Assembly: GCA_030043835.1 (NCBI GenBank)
Contig: JASHWY010000016.1
Span: forward strand, 1 to 7,012
Length of the DNA stretch: 7,012 bases
DNA from: Thermoplasmata archaeon
GTDB taxonomy: Archaea; Thermoplasmatota; Thermoplasmata; Lutacidiplasmatales; UBA184
Direction: 5' to 3'
Shown here: positions 6,818-7,012 of the stretch, piece after piece
How positions within the stretch are numbered: the stretch's first letter is position 1
Layout: the number at the start of each line of letters is the position of its first letter
Program-made: the position numbers and the translations under genes
Notes under the pieces: model-generated
Told to the model about the DNA's origin: nothing
Database searches by the model: none
What the model saw: only the letters and a program-made list of their open reading frames with translations

Positions 6818-6926
6818 AAATCGTAATTCGCCGCCGAGTGTGGTGTACAGAAATTAGTTCCCCTTTGACCCGGGGATGGAGGTGCGGAGGAAGGGGCGTC
6901 CCGCCGCTTCCGGGTGGCCCGTCCCT

Positions 6927-7012
6927 TCATGCGACCGCCTCCACGCGGCCGAGATGGAGGCCGAGCAGGGTCTCGGGAGGCAGCTTCCGCTGGAACGCCT
7001 CCCGCGGCGTCT
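6927..7012 (-). CDS. Probable C-terminal end of an unidentified gene (cut by window edge)
   Basis: A minus-strand frame enters from the right edge and ends with TGA at 6929-6927, giving 27 codons. The peptide (REAFQRKLPPETLLGLHL followed by GRVEAVA) has a natural mix of charged and hydrophobic residues, and nearly all its codons end in G or C, as in the neighbouring genes. It is too short to identify. It would be tandem with the thermosome, whose own promoter lies between them. The opposite strand is also open here from an ATG at 6876, with a less protein-like translation, so the strand assignment is not certain. Confidence 0.5.
   Translation of the reverse strand, partial: TPREAFQRKLPPETLLGLHLGRVEAVA

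Noticed and set aside
5033..6826. A 597-codon open frame on the plus strand, longer than the thermosome gene beneath it.
   Set aside because: Its translation is low-complexity Asp/Arg/Leu/Val, the expected mirror of thermosome codons. It also runs through the thermosome promoter region, and no promoter or ribosome binding site for it is visible.
6876..7012. Plus-strand open frame from ATG at 6876 to the right edge.
   Set aside because: Its translation is less protein-like than the minus-strand frame over the same bases, and I see no good promoter or ribosome binding site at the proper distance. Not fully excluded.

Overview
The window comes from a GC-rich archaeon. The strongest evidence is a complete group II chaperonin (thermosome) gene, together with AT-rich TATA-type promoter elements upstream of the thermosome and permease genes and GGAGG-like ribosome binding sites on some genes. 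The N-terminal thermosome sequence, with its MDVEHP segment, and the GGM-rich tail fit a euryarchaeal or Thermoplasmatota-type host. That placement is inference from remembered family sequences and was not computed.

Layout: (1) Positions 3-1055, minus strand, hold a PLP-dependent trans-sulfuration enzyme of the cystathionine gamma-synthase/lyase family, complete at its start and cut at its C-terminus by the window edge. (2) A divergent intergenic region of about 200 bp carries a clear TATA box for the next gene. (3) Positions 1258-2898, plus strand, encode a 12-helix APC-superfamily amino acid permease whose real start lies downstream of the longest open frame. (4) Positions 2950-4011, plus strand, encode an uncharacterised protein with features of a nucleotidyltransferase fold resembling AbiEii-type enzymes. 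(5) Positions 3983-4939, minus strand, encode a calcineurin-like metallophosphoesterase, which converges on and overlaps gene 4 by 29 bp. (6) Positions 5078-6754, minus strand, encode the thermosome subunit, with a strong 9-bp hairpin in its 3' flank. In its leader are a TATA box, a 16-bp perfect palindrome and a GGAGGG ribosome binding site. (7) The right edge probably holds the last 27 codons of another minus-strand gene.

The trans-sulfuration enzyme and permease may share regulation through their divergent region (sulfur amino acid metabolism plus amino acid uptake), but the permease substrate cannot be read from the sequence. The thermosome is a housekeeping and heat-shock protein. Its leader is the most interesting non-coding element here, because the palindrome lies just after the predicted transcription start and shares two G residues with the ribosome binding site. 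I see no mobile element, CRISPR array, tRNA or rRNA, and no convincing evidence of a new multi-gene system. The nucleotidyltransferase-like protein is the least understood gene.
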